DNA of 64,000 bases from assembly GCA_024036415.1 (NCBI GenBank), contig JAMWET010002889.1:62001-126000 (forward strand). The letters run 5' to 3'. The DNA comes from Prochilodus magdalenae. Lineage: Eukaryota; Chordata; Actinopteri; Characiformes; Prochilodontidae. The translations under genes were made by a program, and so were the position numbers. Positions 46,305 to 57,845 of the stretch are shown here, piece by piece. The notes below the pieces were generated by a model. It saw only the letters and a list, made by a program, of their open reading frames with translations, was not told where the DNA came from and ran no database searches. The first letter of the stretch is position 1. The number at the start of each line of letters is the position of its first letter.

Positions 46305-47035
46305 GTTAGCCCATCATATGGCTGAATAATGCAGAACAGGTACCGTAATATTTACAGTATGTGTGACTACTTTCTAATAGATCCATCATATGGCTGAATA
46401 ATGCTAAACAGGTACTGTAATATTTACAGTATGTGTGACTACTTTCTAATAGATCCATCATATGGCTGAATAATGCTAAACAGGTACCGTAATATTTACA
46501 GTAGGTGTGATTACTTTCTAATAGATCCATCATATGGCTGAATAATGCTAAACAGGTACTGTAATATTTACAGTATGTGTGGACTTACTTTCTAATAGAT
46601 CCATCATATGGCTGAATAATGCTAAACAGGTACCGTAATATTTACAGTAGGTGTGATTACTTTCTAATAGATCCATCATATGGCTGAATAATGCTAAACA
46701 GGTACCGTAATATTTACAGTATGTGTGACTACTTTCTAATAGATCCATCATATGGCTGAATAATGCTAAACAGGTACTGTAATATTTACAGTATGTGTGA
46801 CTACTTTCTAATAGATCCATCATATGGCTGAATAATGCAGAACAGGTACCGTAATATTTACAGTATGTGTGACTACTTTCTAATAGATCCATCATATGGC
46901 TGAATAATACAGAACAGGTACCGTAATATTTACAGTATGTGTGACTACTTTCTAATAGATCCATCATATGGCTGAATAATACAGAACAGGTACTGTAATA
47001 TATATAGTTTGCGTGACTGTGCTTTCCACTAGATA
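46305..47035. repeat. 72-bp minisatellite
   Basis: About ten copies of a 72-bp unit that includes 'atagatccatcatatggctg' and 'ccgtaatatttacagtatgt'. Because 72 is divisible by three it stays open on the minus strand, but the peptide is a repeat artefact. Confidence 0.96.
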
Positions 47036-48815
47036 TTGTAGAGTACTCCATTTTTAGCTTCTATCACTTCTATCACTTTATTTGTTCCCATTTTCATTTG
47101 CTGTAAATATGGCTTATCAGTTTAATTGATAAGAAACTAAGCATTACTAAGTTCACCTTTATTTTATTTCCTCACACGTCTCTCTACAGAAACCTGCAGC
47201 TCAGCACAACAGCTCATTTAACTCCCCAAACGCTCTACAGCTGTAAAATACATCTTGCAGGTCTCTCAGTTAAAACCCAACACCAGTGCTCTCGTTACAT
47301 GATTCTTCATAAATCACAGCACACAGATGCAAACAGACTAGCTGACATATTAACTGTTATCATTCATATATATCCAGTGTATTATGTGGATCATTGAGGT
47401 AGTAAAGGATTATTCACTCTGCAGTTTTGTTTTATTTTGTAAGATCTTTACTATTATTTGACTGATCATGTAAACCGTATTGTAAAAAATAACATACCAG
47501 AAGGTGCTTTACAGTCGCTAGTCTTTTATGTAATACTTCTTTCATGTAGTCACACTGTCAAAACTCTTAACTCCACATAACACAGCATTTACCAGTTGTG
47601 ATCACATGGAGCAATGGAGCATCCCACCATCCACATGCCTTCACAAACAGGTTCACAGACCTTTTAAAAATGATGCACCTTTTTGTCCACCCCACTGAGG
47701 ATTCTTTTTCAGCCTGGAGGTGGAAGGTAGGTGGTAATGCCACATGACCAAATGTTCCTTTTGGATGCGATGGAGGATGACTGCAGAGACCTTTCAGCTG
47801 AAGCCTGTGAGGGATGGATAAGGCTAACCCTTTCTATCCCAGGTGCATGGTAAGGGTGATGTGATGTGGATGAGACCATGTGGTCAACTGCTGAAGACCA
47901 TACAGACTAACAGTACTGTGTATGTTTGTGTTTTTCCGTGTTCTGAATTATTATTATTATATATAATTAATAGGAATGAGTAGCAGGTGAGAGAGGGCAG
48001 GTGCAGGAGGGGCTAGGTGAGAGGGAGCATGCGCGAAAATACTCAGTACTTCTCCAGTGAGCTGGACCTCTGGTGGCCGGTATGAGAAGTGTCCCAGGAG
48101 TGCCCCTTCCTGGGACGGCCTGACACCGATGTAGGGTATCAGCAAATGCTTGTGAGCAGTTATTAAAAATTGTAAATAGCCAATTAACAAAAAATATTGA
48201 TTTTGTTCATATGAACTACAATTGTGATTTGCATGGTTTCACTGATAAGTTTTTTCACTGATAATTTTTTCAACAAATTGTTGCTATAGTTATTGTTAAA
48301 TATTTTAGGTCACAATCTTGTTCCACAGTAATATCAGCATGATTTACCATATTAGTACAGACCCAGTAATAGAAATTATTATCCAGCAAAGAAAGCAGTC
48401 ATAGATAGTAAATATCACTCTACATACCCTACATCATTCAGCCACATGTTCTCATCCACATCACACCTAATGTCACATCAGGATGTGTCACATATAAATA
48501 TACCCAATTATTGATTATGTGCTGGGCTAATAATGGAGCATGGAACAACACATACAGCACATCTGGTAATGGCTTGGTGCAAACAGAGTACAGCTGTTTA
48601 AAAAAAAACCTTAACACTGTGGACTGTTTCACCTCATTGCACTATTCTGGCATATGAATTGTACATGAATTCATTTTACACTGTTACACTGTTTTGTTGT
48701 ATTTGTGGCTGTATTCTATCTCCTGTTTCTAAATTATTCTGACAAACTGAACTTTAACCTAACTTTTTTTTTCCAGGTCCCTCACTATCTGCCTAGTTAC
48801 TAACTGCAATGCCTG

Positions 48816-48905
<90 letters not shown>

Positions 48906-49180
48906 GTGTGTATATATAAATATATATATTTTTATGTTCTATATATTTATTTATCACTCTTTGTGATTTCAGACCACTGACTCAGTGCCCTTTAGTAATT
49001 CAGTGTGCTCTAGTTCAGTGTCTCTCTTCTCTCTAACCCTGACGTTAGATCAGATATACTGTATTCTGTTCAGGTGAGCTACAGCACTACCTTAACAACT
49101 CCGCCTTAATCTGAAACTCTCTCCCTCTCTATGATCTGCAGTCTTTTAGTTTCTGTATCAACCTCCTCTCCTCCTCTCTG
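47036..49180. other. Intergenic upstream of MHC-3
   Basis: No gene. A (TTA)n/(ATA)n compound microsatellite lies at about 48818-48905. 'acctctggtggcc' near 48066 is a partial CTCF-like match only. Confidence 0.5.
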
Positions 49181-49256
49181 CCTGGAGACTCCTGACTCTG
49201 ACACGGGCTCCTTATTTCTCATTGGCCAGAGCTCCTGGATCCTGAATTCTCATTGG
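49181..49256 (+). promoter_or_regulatory. Candidate SXY-type module of the MHC-3 promoter
   Basis: CCTGGAGACTCCTGAC (49181-49196) fits the X1-X2 layout CCTRGNRAC followed by TGAC. ATTGG Y boxes lie at 49221-49225 and 49252-49256. X-to-Y spacing of about 24 bp and location 70-140 bp before the ATG fit the MHC promoter bound by RFX, CREB/ATF and NF-Y under NLRC5. No TATA box is seen. Confidence 0.45.
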
Positions 49257-49321
49257 CCAGGTCTCTGCTGTACAGTCTCCTCATGTTTATCGGTAAGTTC
49301 GGGCCCACACTGAGGTGGAAG

Positions 49322-52300
49322 ATGGAGCAGATCATGAAGTCTCTGGTTTTCCTGGCCTTTACAGTTCAGCTGGCTTCAGCAGGTCAGTTTGCTGGTCTTA
49401 TTATAAACACTCTGTAGATGGATTATAGGAGATGGTTAATCGCACTGTCTGAACCGTCCGTTAAAGAAGAATCAGTTTAATCGGAGTGAAGCAGGCGGTT
49501 TTGTTTCTGGTTCACTCGGTTGTAATTAACCTGGCGGTTTAGAGATATATAACCTGTAAGCTTTGAGCAGAGTTTAGGGTTAAACCGGTCTTCCTGATGA
49601 AACCTGTTCTGAAGATAAAAAGTTACTCAGATCAGTTAAACCTTGGTTTTAAAGTTGGACTGGAGACTAAGCTAATATCTGGTGATGGTCTTCTGGTGGC
49701 CTACGATTTTCTTGAGTGTTCCGTCTCACGTGGACTTTGATTGACAGGTTGTTAATGTTGATAACTGCTTTAATTGTTCAGAATAAACTGTATATTAAGT
49801 TATAGATCTTGTTCTTGCTAAATCAGAAATGTGAATAAAGCAGTGAGATTAGTTTCATTTTCAACATCCAGAAGTTCATTCTACCTGACAACTGCTGATG
49901 GTAATTTTGGGGGCGTGGCTAGTAAACTTATTATACTAATGTCCTGGCTGGACTAAATATTATTAACAGCCACACATAAACATCAGTAGTAGTAATTTAA
50001 TGAAGACTACTGAATTTGTCTGAAATGTATTATTAATATTAATATTTATTTATTACATGTTGGTTCTTTTAAAAATATTGATGTGCAAAACCCAGAACAT
50101 ATTTCTTATTATTGTTTTTACCTGTTTATTAATTTATTTTTCTAACACTAGAAACAGTTTATAAGACTTTGTACAGGTGTGATTTATAGCTGGTGAGTTT
50201 TGGAGCTGGACCGTCTGGGACTATAATTCATATGTGTGGTTCTTCACAATTATTCACATGCCCGTTCTTCTTTCCAGGCTCCCACTCTCTACAGTACTTC
50301 TACACTGCAGTTACAAAAGGAATAGACTTCCCAGAGTTCACTGTGGTCGGTCTGGTGGATGGAGAGGAGACTGAGTACTATGACAGTAACATCGGGAAGA
50401 TGATCCCAAAGACGGAGTGGATAAATAAGATTGAGGGTGAAGATTACTGGAACACACAGACACAGACTGCACAGGGAACTCAGGAGAGCTTCAAAGTCGG
50501 TGTGGGTACTCTAATGCAGCGCTTCAATCAGACTACAGGTGAGTGTAAACACACTGAGAGCATTAAACACTGAACACCAGCTCCGAGTCAGCAGTGTTTA
50601 CTCTAGATAATCTCTGAACACTGAGGGGGAGGTGCTGAGGAATGTTTAGGAGCGAGGGGTGAACAGTGAACACGTTATTTAAATAGAGCTACATACGGGT
50701 TTGTCTTTAGTAGCGCTCTGCTGTTATTCTCTGCCTCACACAGTTCACAGACAGGTGTGTAGGTGTGCGGTATCAGTTTAGACTGAGCTCAGCACTGTAG
50801 TGTCTCTCTGTAGTTCAGAGCTCCAGTTTAGTTAGTACTCAGGATGATCCGTTAGTCCTCCAGTACTCCTCTTCCTAACTCCTCCTTCACTCCTTCTCCT
50901 AAAGTAGGAACTCCAGTACTCCTCTTACTAACTCCTACTTCACTCCTTCTCCTAAAGTAGGAACTCCAGTACTCCTCCTACTACCTCCTCCTTCACTCCT
51001 TCTCCTAAAGTAGGAACTCCAGTACTCCTCTTACCAACTCCTCCTTCAGTCCTTCTCCTAAAGTAGGAACTCCAGTACTCCTCTTACTAGCTCCTCCTTC
51101 AGTCCTTCTCCTAAAGTAGGAGCTCCAGGACTCTCTCGATCCCGGTCTGGATTCACTACTGACCTACTGAATCAGTTCATGGTGTGAGTGCTCCTCCTGG
51201 ACCTCCTCACTCGTTTACCTCTACACCTCTAAACACCTCCTCTGGTTCTCTCCATCAGTGTGTGGTCAGACGTTCAGGTATCAGGCTGGAGTCCTTTACT
51301 AAGTGGTGTTGGGGTCAGTAGAGCTTAACCCCTGTGATGTGTGCAGCTGAAGGTGAGGTCGTTATTTAACAGGGTGGTTCTTCACACAGCAGAACTACGG
51401 CCTGCACTGGGTCTTGCTCTACGGCCTCCGCTGGGTCTTGCTCTACCGCCTCCGCTGGGTCTTGCTCTACGGCCTCCACTGGGTCTTGCTCAATGGTCTC
51501 CACTGGGTCTTGCTCAATGGTCTCCACTGGGTCTTGCTCAATGGTCTCCACTTGGTCTTGCTCAGTGGTCTCCACTGGGCCTTGCTCAATGGTCTCCACT
51601 GGGTCTTGCTCAATGGTCTCCACTGGGTCTTGCTCAGTGGTCTCCAATGGGTCTTGCTCAATGGTCTCCACTGAGTCTTAATCTTTGCCTCAACTGGGTC
51701 TTACTCTATGCCTCCACTGGGTCTTACTCTACACCTCCACTGGGTCTTACTCTGCACCTCCACTGGGTCTTACTGCGTCTGTCTCCGTCCTGTGTGGTAT
51801 TACCCTTCATGAGGTGTAGTCTGTACGTATGGTGGTAGCTAGTGGTAAGGAGATGTTTTATGATCTTCTAATCAGTTTGTGGAGAAATAAACTAGTCTGA
51901 TGAGTTTACTCATAAGATACTCAGCAGTTCATGGTAGATGGTGGTTGGTGTAGCTCAGCGGATAACACCACAACCCACCAAGTAGCCACCACCCCACGTG
52001 GGAGACTGGGGTTCGAATCCCAGTAGGGGTGACTATGCTAAGATATACCAATAAGAGTCCTTGGGCAAGACTCCTAACACCACACTGGCCTACCTGTAAT
52101 GTGGTTAACCTTGTAAGTCGCTCTGGATAAGAGCGTCAGCTAAATGCCAGAAATGTAAATGTAAATGTAGAGAACGCTGTGGTCTGCTGGGTACAGGGTA
52201 GTGGAGGACAGTCCATGGTAGATGGAGACTGTGGTCTACTGGGTACAGGGTAGTGGAGTACAGTCCATGGTAGATGGAGACTGTGGTCCGCTGGGTACAG

Positions 52301-55300
52301 GGTAGTGGAGGACAGTCCATGGTAGATGGAGACTGTGGTCTGCTGGGTACAGGGTAGTGGAGCACAGTCCCTGGTAGATGGAGACTGTGGTCCACTGGGT
52401 ACAGGGTAGTGGAGTACAGTCCATGGTAGATGGAGACTGTTGTCTGCTGGGTACAGGGTGGTGGAGTATAGTCCATGGTAGATGGAGACTGTGGTCCGCT
52501 GGGTACAGGGTGGTGGAGTACAGTCCATGGTAGATGGAGACTGTGGTCCGCTGGGTACAGGGTAGTGGAGTACGGTCCATGGTAGATGGAGACTGTGGTC
52601 CGCTGGGTACAGGGTGGTGGAGTACAGTCCATGGTAGATGGAGACTGTGGTCTGCTGGGTACAGGGTAGTGGAGGACAGTCCATGGTAGATGGAGACTGT
52701 GGTCTACTGGGTACAGGGTAGTGGAGTACAGTCCATGGTAGATGGAGACTGTGGTCCGCTGGGTACAGGGTAGTGGAGGACAGTCCATGGTAGATGGAGA
52801 CTGTGGTCTGCTGGGTACAGGGTAGTGGAGCACAGTCCCTGGTAGATGGAGACTGTGGTCCACTGGGTACAGGGTAGTGGAGTACAGTCCATGGTAGATG
52901 GAGACTGTTGTCTGCTGGGTACAGGGTAGTGGAGCACAGTCCATGGTAGATGGAGACTGTGGTCTGCTGGGTACAGGGTGGTGGAGTACGGTCCCTGATA
53001 GATGGAGACTGTAGTCTGCTGGGTACAGGGTAGTGGAGCACAGTCCATGGTAGATGGAGACTGTGGTCTGCCGGGTACAGGGTAGTGGAGGACAGTCCAT
53101 GGTAGATGGAGACTGTGGTCCGCTGGGTACAGGGTAGTGGAGTACAGTCCATGGTAGATGGAGACTGTGGTCCGCTGGGTACAGGGTAGTGGAGCACAGT
53201 CCATGGTAGATGGAGACCGTGGTCCGCTGGGTACAGGGTGGTGGAGGACAGTCCATGGTAGAGGGAGACTGTGGTCTGCTGGGTACAGGGTAGTGGAGTA
53301 CAGTCCATGGTAGATGGAGACTGTGGTCTGCTGGGTACAGGGTAGTGGAGGACAGTCCATGGTAGATGGAGACTGTGGTCTGCTGGGTACAGGGTAGTGG
53401 AGTACAGTCCATGGTATATGGAGACTGTGGTCTGCCGGGTACAGGGTAGTGGAGCACAGTCCATGGTAGATGGAGACTGTGGTCTGCTGGGTACAGGGTA
53501 GTGGAGCACAGTCCATGGTAGATGGAGACTGTGGTCTGCTGGGTACAGGGTAGTGGAGGACAGTCCATGGTAGATGGAGACTGTGGTCTGCTGGGTACAG
53601 GGTAGTGGAGTACAGTCCATGGTAGATGGAGACTGTGGTCTGCTGGGTACAGGGTAGTGGAGCACAGTCCATGGTAGATGGAGACTGTGGTCTGCTGGGT
53701 ACAGGGTAGTGGAGCACAGTCCATGGTAGATGGAGACTGTGGTCTGCCGGGTACAGGGTAGTGGAGCACAGTCCATGGTAGATGGAGACTGTGGTCTGCT
53801 GGGTACAGGGTGGTGGAGGACAGTCCATGGTAGATGGAGACTGTGGTCTGCTGGGTACAGGGTAGTGGAGGACAGTCCATGGTAGATGGAGACTGTGGTC
53901 TGCTGGGTACAGGGTAGTGGAGGACAGTCCATGGTAGATGGAGACTGTGGTCTGCTGGGTACAGGGTAGTGGAGGACAGTCCATGGTAGATGGAGACTGT
54001 GGTCTGCTGGGTACAGGGTAGTGGAGGACAGTCCATGGTAGATGGAGACTGTGGTCTGCTGGGTACAGGGTGGTGGAGGACAGTCCATGCTGTACATGTG
54101 GTCCTGCGGTCATGTGTATTTGTTTTAAGGGTAAAGTGTATGTATGTATTTATGTGGTGCACTCTCCCAGTTAAACTAACGGACTCTGTCTGGAGAATTT
54201 ACTAGAACTATGTTTAACTCACTACACCAGGTACGAAAACACATGATGAGATCAGAACACTATTAATTACAGAACTACAGGTAGGAGGTACGGGCTCTGA
54301 TAGAAGGAGGAGCGTATCTATGATAGAAGGAGAGAGAGGTGAGGAGATCCGGTATCAGATACGGTCTCTGATAGAAGGAGGAGGGTATCTATGATAGAAG
54401 GAGAGAGAGGTGATGGAGATCCGGTAGCAGATACGGTCTGATAGAAGGAGGAGCGTATCTATGATAGAAGGAGAGAGAGGTGATGGAGGTCCGGTAGCAG
54501 ATACGGTCTGATAGAAGGAGAAGTGTATCTATGATAGATGGAGAGAGAGGTGATGGAGATCCAGTAGCAGATACAGTCTCTGATAGAAGGAGGAGCGTAT
54601 CTATGATAGAAGGAGAGAGAGGTGATGGAGATCCGGTAGCAGATACGTTTTTTGATAGAAGGAGGAGGGTATCTATGATAGGAGGAGAGAGGTGATGGAG
54701 ATCCGGTAGCAGATACGGTCTGATAGAAGGAGAAGTGTATCTATGATAGATGGAGAGAGAGGTGATGGAGATCCAGTAGCAGATACGGTCTCTGATAGAA
54801 GGAGGAGCGTATCTATGATAGAAGGAGAGAGGTGATGGAGATCCGGTAGCAGATACGGTCTCTGATAGAAGGAGGAGAGTATCTATGATAGAAGGAGAGA
54901 GAGGTGATGGAGATCCGGTAGCAGATACGGTCTCTGATAGAAGGAGGAGCGTATCTATGATAGAAGGAGAGAGAGGTGATGGAGATCCGGTAGCAGATAC
55001 GGTCTCTGATAGAAGGAGGAGCGTATTATCTATGATAGAAGGAGAGAGAGGTGATGGAGATCCGGTAGCAGATACGGTCTCTGATAGAAGGAGGAGCGTA
55101 TCTATGATAGAAGGAGAGAGAGGTGATGGAGATCCGGTAGCAGATACGGTCTCTGATAGAAGGAGGAGCGTATCTATGATAGAAGGAGAGAGAGGTGATG
55201 GAGATCCGGTAGCAGATACGATCTGATAGAAGGAGGAGGGTATCTATGATAGGAGGAGAGAGAGGTGATGGAGATCCGGTAGCAGATACGTTTTTTGATA

Positions 55301-56963
55301 GAAGGAGGAGGGTATCTATGATAGGAGGAGAGAGAGGTGATGGAGATCCGGTAGCAGATACGTTTTTTGATAGAAGGAGGAGGGTATCTATGATTCACCA
55401 GGTCTCCTGTCCCACCCTAAATGGTGAGGCCGGTACATTCTGGCGCAGAAATCAACAAAACCAGAATAAGATGACTTCAGTGTGGTGGTGAGTAGTGAGT
55501 GCTGTATGTTACACAGTGGATCTGTGGCTGTGCTCTAGTGTAGATTTAAAATTACAGCTACAAGAAACACAGCTAAATCAGAACAAGAAGCTGGTGAACA
55601 GGAAGCTGCCTCCAGCCTCGCCCCGACCACAGGGGAGGCCATTTGTGCTGTTGATTTTCTGTCAGTTTTCTCCCTCATGAATAACAACTTTTGGCTCTGG
55701 ATAAATGCCCCTCATGGTTTCCCAGCTAAACTGATTTTGAGCAACTGTAGACGACACAGACTACAGGCTCCTTCTATAGTGCTCCCTGCGTAAAATCATA
55801 GCCTGCCTTCCATCTGCAGTTTGCTCCCCAGCAACTCAGTGACGTGAAGTATTTTTCAAACAGCCTGTTCTCAAACAGAGACAGTCACACATTTAGTAAA
55901 AACAAAAAACGGTAAAGTAAAACTACAGTACAGTCTGGTATTAAGCTGAGATTGTTTTTCTCTTGAAAAGCTGATTGACGTTGTAGGAATGGAATTAGCC
56001 AAGTAACATGTGTACATCTAGTTTTTTCAGTTTTTTTAAGTTTGTATCACTGATCTCGTATATATTACAAAAGAAAGTCCAAAGACGCCTAAAAAATACA
56101 ATCTCTCACAGAGATGCAGTTTTGAAGCTAAAAAGGCTTAAAAATTAAACCAATCTACCACTTGCTGTTTTGTGGTTGTTTACACTGCCATGACACACCA
56201 CTATCTCGGAAACTCTCCTATAGTAATTTTCCTAAAATATCAGGATATGTGTGGACAGAACACATTACATTATTTATCTCTCAGACGCGACACGAAAGTA
56301 CAACACTATAAAAAACTTACATTGAATCTCGATTACTGTAAAGAAAGCAGAGTATTATCCGTCTTGTTTAATAAAACTACAAAAGAGAAATAACGAAATA
56401 CGTCTTCATGTCAGACATTATACAGGACAACATATGTAGAATGTCACAAAAGGCTGACAGGGGAATGTATAGAGTCCTCTAACAAAAATCGTGTGACATG
56501 CTTGTGTGTATGTGTGTCTGCAGGGGTCCACACATGGCAGAGGATGTACGGCTGTGAGCTGAGTGATGAAGGAATCCCGAGTGGATATGACCAGCACGGT
56601 TATGATGGAGAAGACTTCATCAGCTTTGATCTAAAATCTCTCACCTGGATTGCAGCTAATCAGAAAGCAGAAATTACCAAGCGGAAGTGGGACCCTGATG
56701 CAGCATATAATCAACGAAAGAAAAACTACCTGGTGAACATCTGTATCGAGTGGTTAAAGAAGTATGTGGGATACGGCAGAGCCACTCTGGAGAGGAAAGG
56801 TACAGTGATCTGATCTGTTACTGGAGCTGTTGTTCGCTGTACTCACCCCCATCACAAATAATCAGAAATCAGTAAAATATACCAATCTCAAAACACTGTA
56901 CTGGTAATATTTCAAAGTATGTGTCCTAATCAGTTAATATGTAATAACCTCTCTCTCTCTCTT

Positions 56964-57003
<40 letters not shown>

Positions 57004-57009
57004 TTTCTT

Positions 57010-57040
<31 letters not shown>

Positions 57041-57845
57041 AGTCCCTCCTAAGACTGACCTGTTCCAGAAGGACCCTTCTTCTCCAGTGGTGTGTCATGC
57101 TACAGGGTTCTTCCCCAAAGCAGTGACGATCTCCTGGAAGAAGAATGGAGAGGATGTACACGAGAACGTGGAGCTCAGAGAAACGCTACCCAACCCGGAT
57201 GGAACCTTCCAGAAGAGGAGTGTTCTGACTGTCCCACCTGAGGAGCTGAAAGGGAAGGAGTACACCTGCGTCATTCAGCATGTTGGAATGAAGGAGGAGC
57301 TACGGCTTTCTGATCCCAGAGTCCTATCAGGTAAGGGGCAACTCTGGAGAGAATAAAGCTACTGTGTGCTGAAATGGACTGTATTGAAGATGGAGGTGGT
57401 GGAGTTTATAATGATGTAACTTTGGTGTTTTAGGTGGAGGCTCAATTGGTATCATCATCTGTGCAGTTGTGGCTGTTCTCCTGGTGCTCGTCATTGCCTG
57501 CATTGGAGTTTTCATTTGGAGGAAGAAGAAGTCTGGTAAGGAAGACATGAGTGAAATGTCAGCTTGGGGAAGGTTTCCTGACACTGTGTTTTATATAACA
57601 GTATGTAATATATAAGACCTCATTCACACATGAATTAAAAGCTACCTGGAATTATTCTGACACCTTTGTTGTTGTCTTTCAGGCTTCAAACCAGTTTCAC
57701 AACAATGTAAGTGAGCCTCCATGGAGCTTATGCAGTAATAAACACTGCTGGATTATGTATTTGTCTGGTTTAGTCCATGTTATAACTCTGAATGTCTTGG
57801 TATGTTGTAGCCCTTGTCAGAGACTCATCATCCAACAACTCCTAG
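49322..57845 (+). CDS. MHC-3: MHC class I heavy chain, U-lineage-like
   Basis: Seven exons: 49322-49382, 50278-50538, 56524-56799, 57043-57330, 57434-57535, 57683-57706, 57811-57845, all phase 1 (348 residues). The leader is MEQIMKSLVFLAFTVQLASA, with a second in-frame Met five codons in. Alpha1 begins GSHSLQYFYTAV. Alpha2 has MYGCEL, EITKRKWDPD and NICIEWLKKYVGYGR. Alpha3 has VVCHATGFFP and YTCVIQH. The helix (IIICAVVAVLLVLVIACIGV) ends in a WRKKKS stop. All groove residues checked (Y7, Y59, R84, T143, K146, W147, Y159, W167, Y171) are present, so this is the best classical candidate here. Intron 2 is about 6 kb and packed with minisatellites. The tail is shortest of the three. Possible spliced 3' UTR follows the stop. 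A candidate SXY module precedes it. Confidence 0.94.
50278..50538 (+). CDS. MHC-3 exon 2, alpha1 domain
   Basis: A 261-nt exon. It encodes GSHSLQYFYTAVTKGIDFPE, TEWINKIEGEDYWN and LMQRFNQTTG. Differences from MHC-2 cluster at groove-facing positions (GEETEYYDSNIGK versus GEQFMYYDSNTRK). Confidence 0.95.
50858..51130. repeat. 53-bp tandem repeat, MHC-3 intron 2
   Basis: About five copies of a unit starting ctccagtactcctctt and including ccttctcctaaagtaggaa. Confidence 0.95.
51405..51775. repeat. 24-bp minisatellite, MHC-3 intron 2
   Basis: Units such as 'ctccactgggtcttgctcaa', eight codons long, so open in several frames on both strands. No start or splice context marks it as coding. Confidence 0.96.
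51941..52170 (+). mobile_element. tRNA-derived SINE
   Basis: A-box region 'tggtgtagctcagcgg' (51947-51962) and perfect B box GGTTCGAATCC (52010-52020) of a tRNA-like head. Then comes the tail 'cttgtaagtcgctctggat' and repeated 'aatgta' units. The sequence just before it, 'catggtagatgg', is also part of the neighbouring 52-bp minisatellite unit. Confidence 0.92.
52171..54092. repeat. 52-bp minisatellite, MHC-3 intron 2
   Basis: About 37 copies of a unit containing 'ctgctgggtacagggtagtg' and 'cagtccatggtagatggaga'. The unit has no stop codon in any minus-strand frame, so very long minus-strand open frames (up to 685 codons) run through it. They are artefacts of repetition. Confidence 0.97.
54295..55395. 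repeat. 72-bp minisatellite, MHC-3 intron 2
   Basis: About 15 copies of a purine-rich unit with 'gtatctatgatagaaggaga' and 'gatccggtagcagatacggt'. Some copies carry short deletions. Unrelated to the 72-bp repeat at 46305. Confidence 0.96.
55396..56500. other. MHC-3 intron 2, remainder
   Basis: Low-complexity-free AT-rich intron. No gene or named repeat was recognised. Confidence 0.5.
56524..56799 (+). CDS. MHC-3 exon 3, alpha2 domain
   Basis: A 276-nt exon. It encodes GVHTWQRMYGCELSDEG, YDGEDFISFDLKS, AEITKRKWDPDAAYNQ and NICIEWLKKYVGYGR. Slightly longer than its sisters through extra codons in the alpha2 helix. Confidence 0.95.
56950..57042 (+). repeat. (CT)n tract up to the MHC-3 alpha3 acceptor
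   Basis: About 90 bp of CT with TTTC islands ending in 'ctag', an extended polypyrimidine tract. MHC-1 and MHC-2 have much shorter ones. Confidence 0.93.
57043..57330 (+). CDS. MHC-3 exon 4, alpha3 Ig domain
   Basis: A 288-nt C1-set exon. It encodes PPKTDLFQKDPSSPVVCHAT, WKKNGEDVHENVELRETLP and KEYTCVIQHVGMKEEL. Confidence 0.95.
57434..57535 (+). CDS. MHC-3 exon 5, transmembrane segment
   Basis: A 102-nt exon. GGGS linker, about 25 hydrophobic residues, then WRKKKS. The tail continues in exons 57683-57706 and 57811-57845. Confidence 0.92.

Noticed and set aside
46548..47051. Minus-strand repetitive 167-codon frame
   Set aside because: Product of a 72-bp tandem repeat that is a multiple of three. 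No other coding evidence.
51341..51838. Repetitive open frames on both strands
   Set aside because: 24-bp repeat stays open in several frames. It lies in an MHC-3 intron.
51941..52020. tRNA gene
   Set aside because: A and B boxes are present but the cloverleaf is not intact and a SINE tail follows. A related degraded copy lies at 37224.
52105..54162. Minus-strand open frames of up to 685 codons
   Set aside because: They are generated by the 52-bp minisatellite, whose unit has no stop in three minus-strand frames. No start context, domain or splice support.
54885..55226. Arg/Asp-rich 113-codon repetitive frame
   Set aside because: Caused by the second 72-bp minisatellite. Frame is lost where units carry indels.
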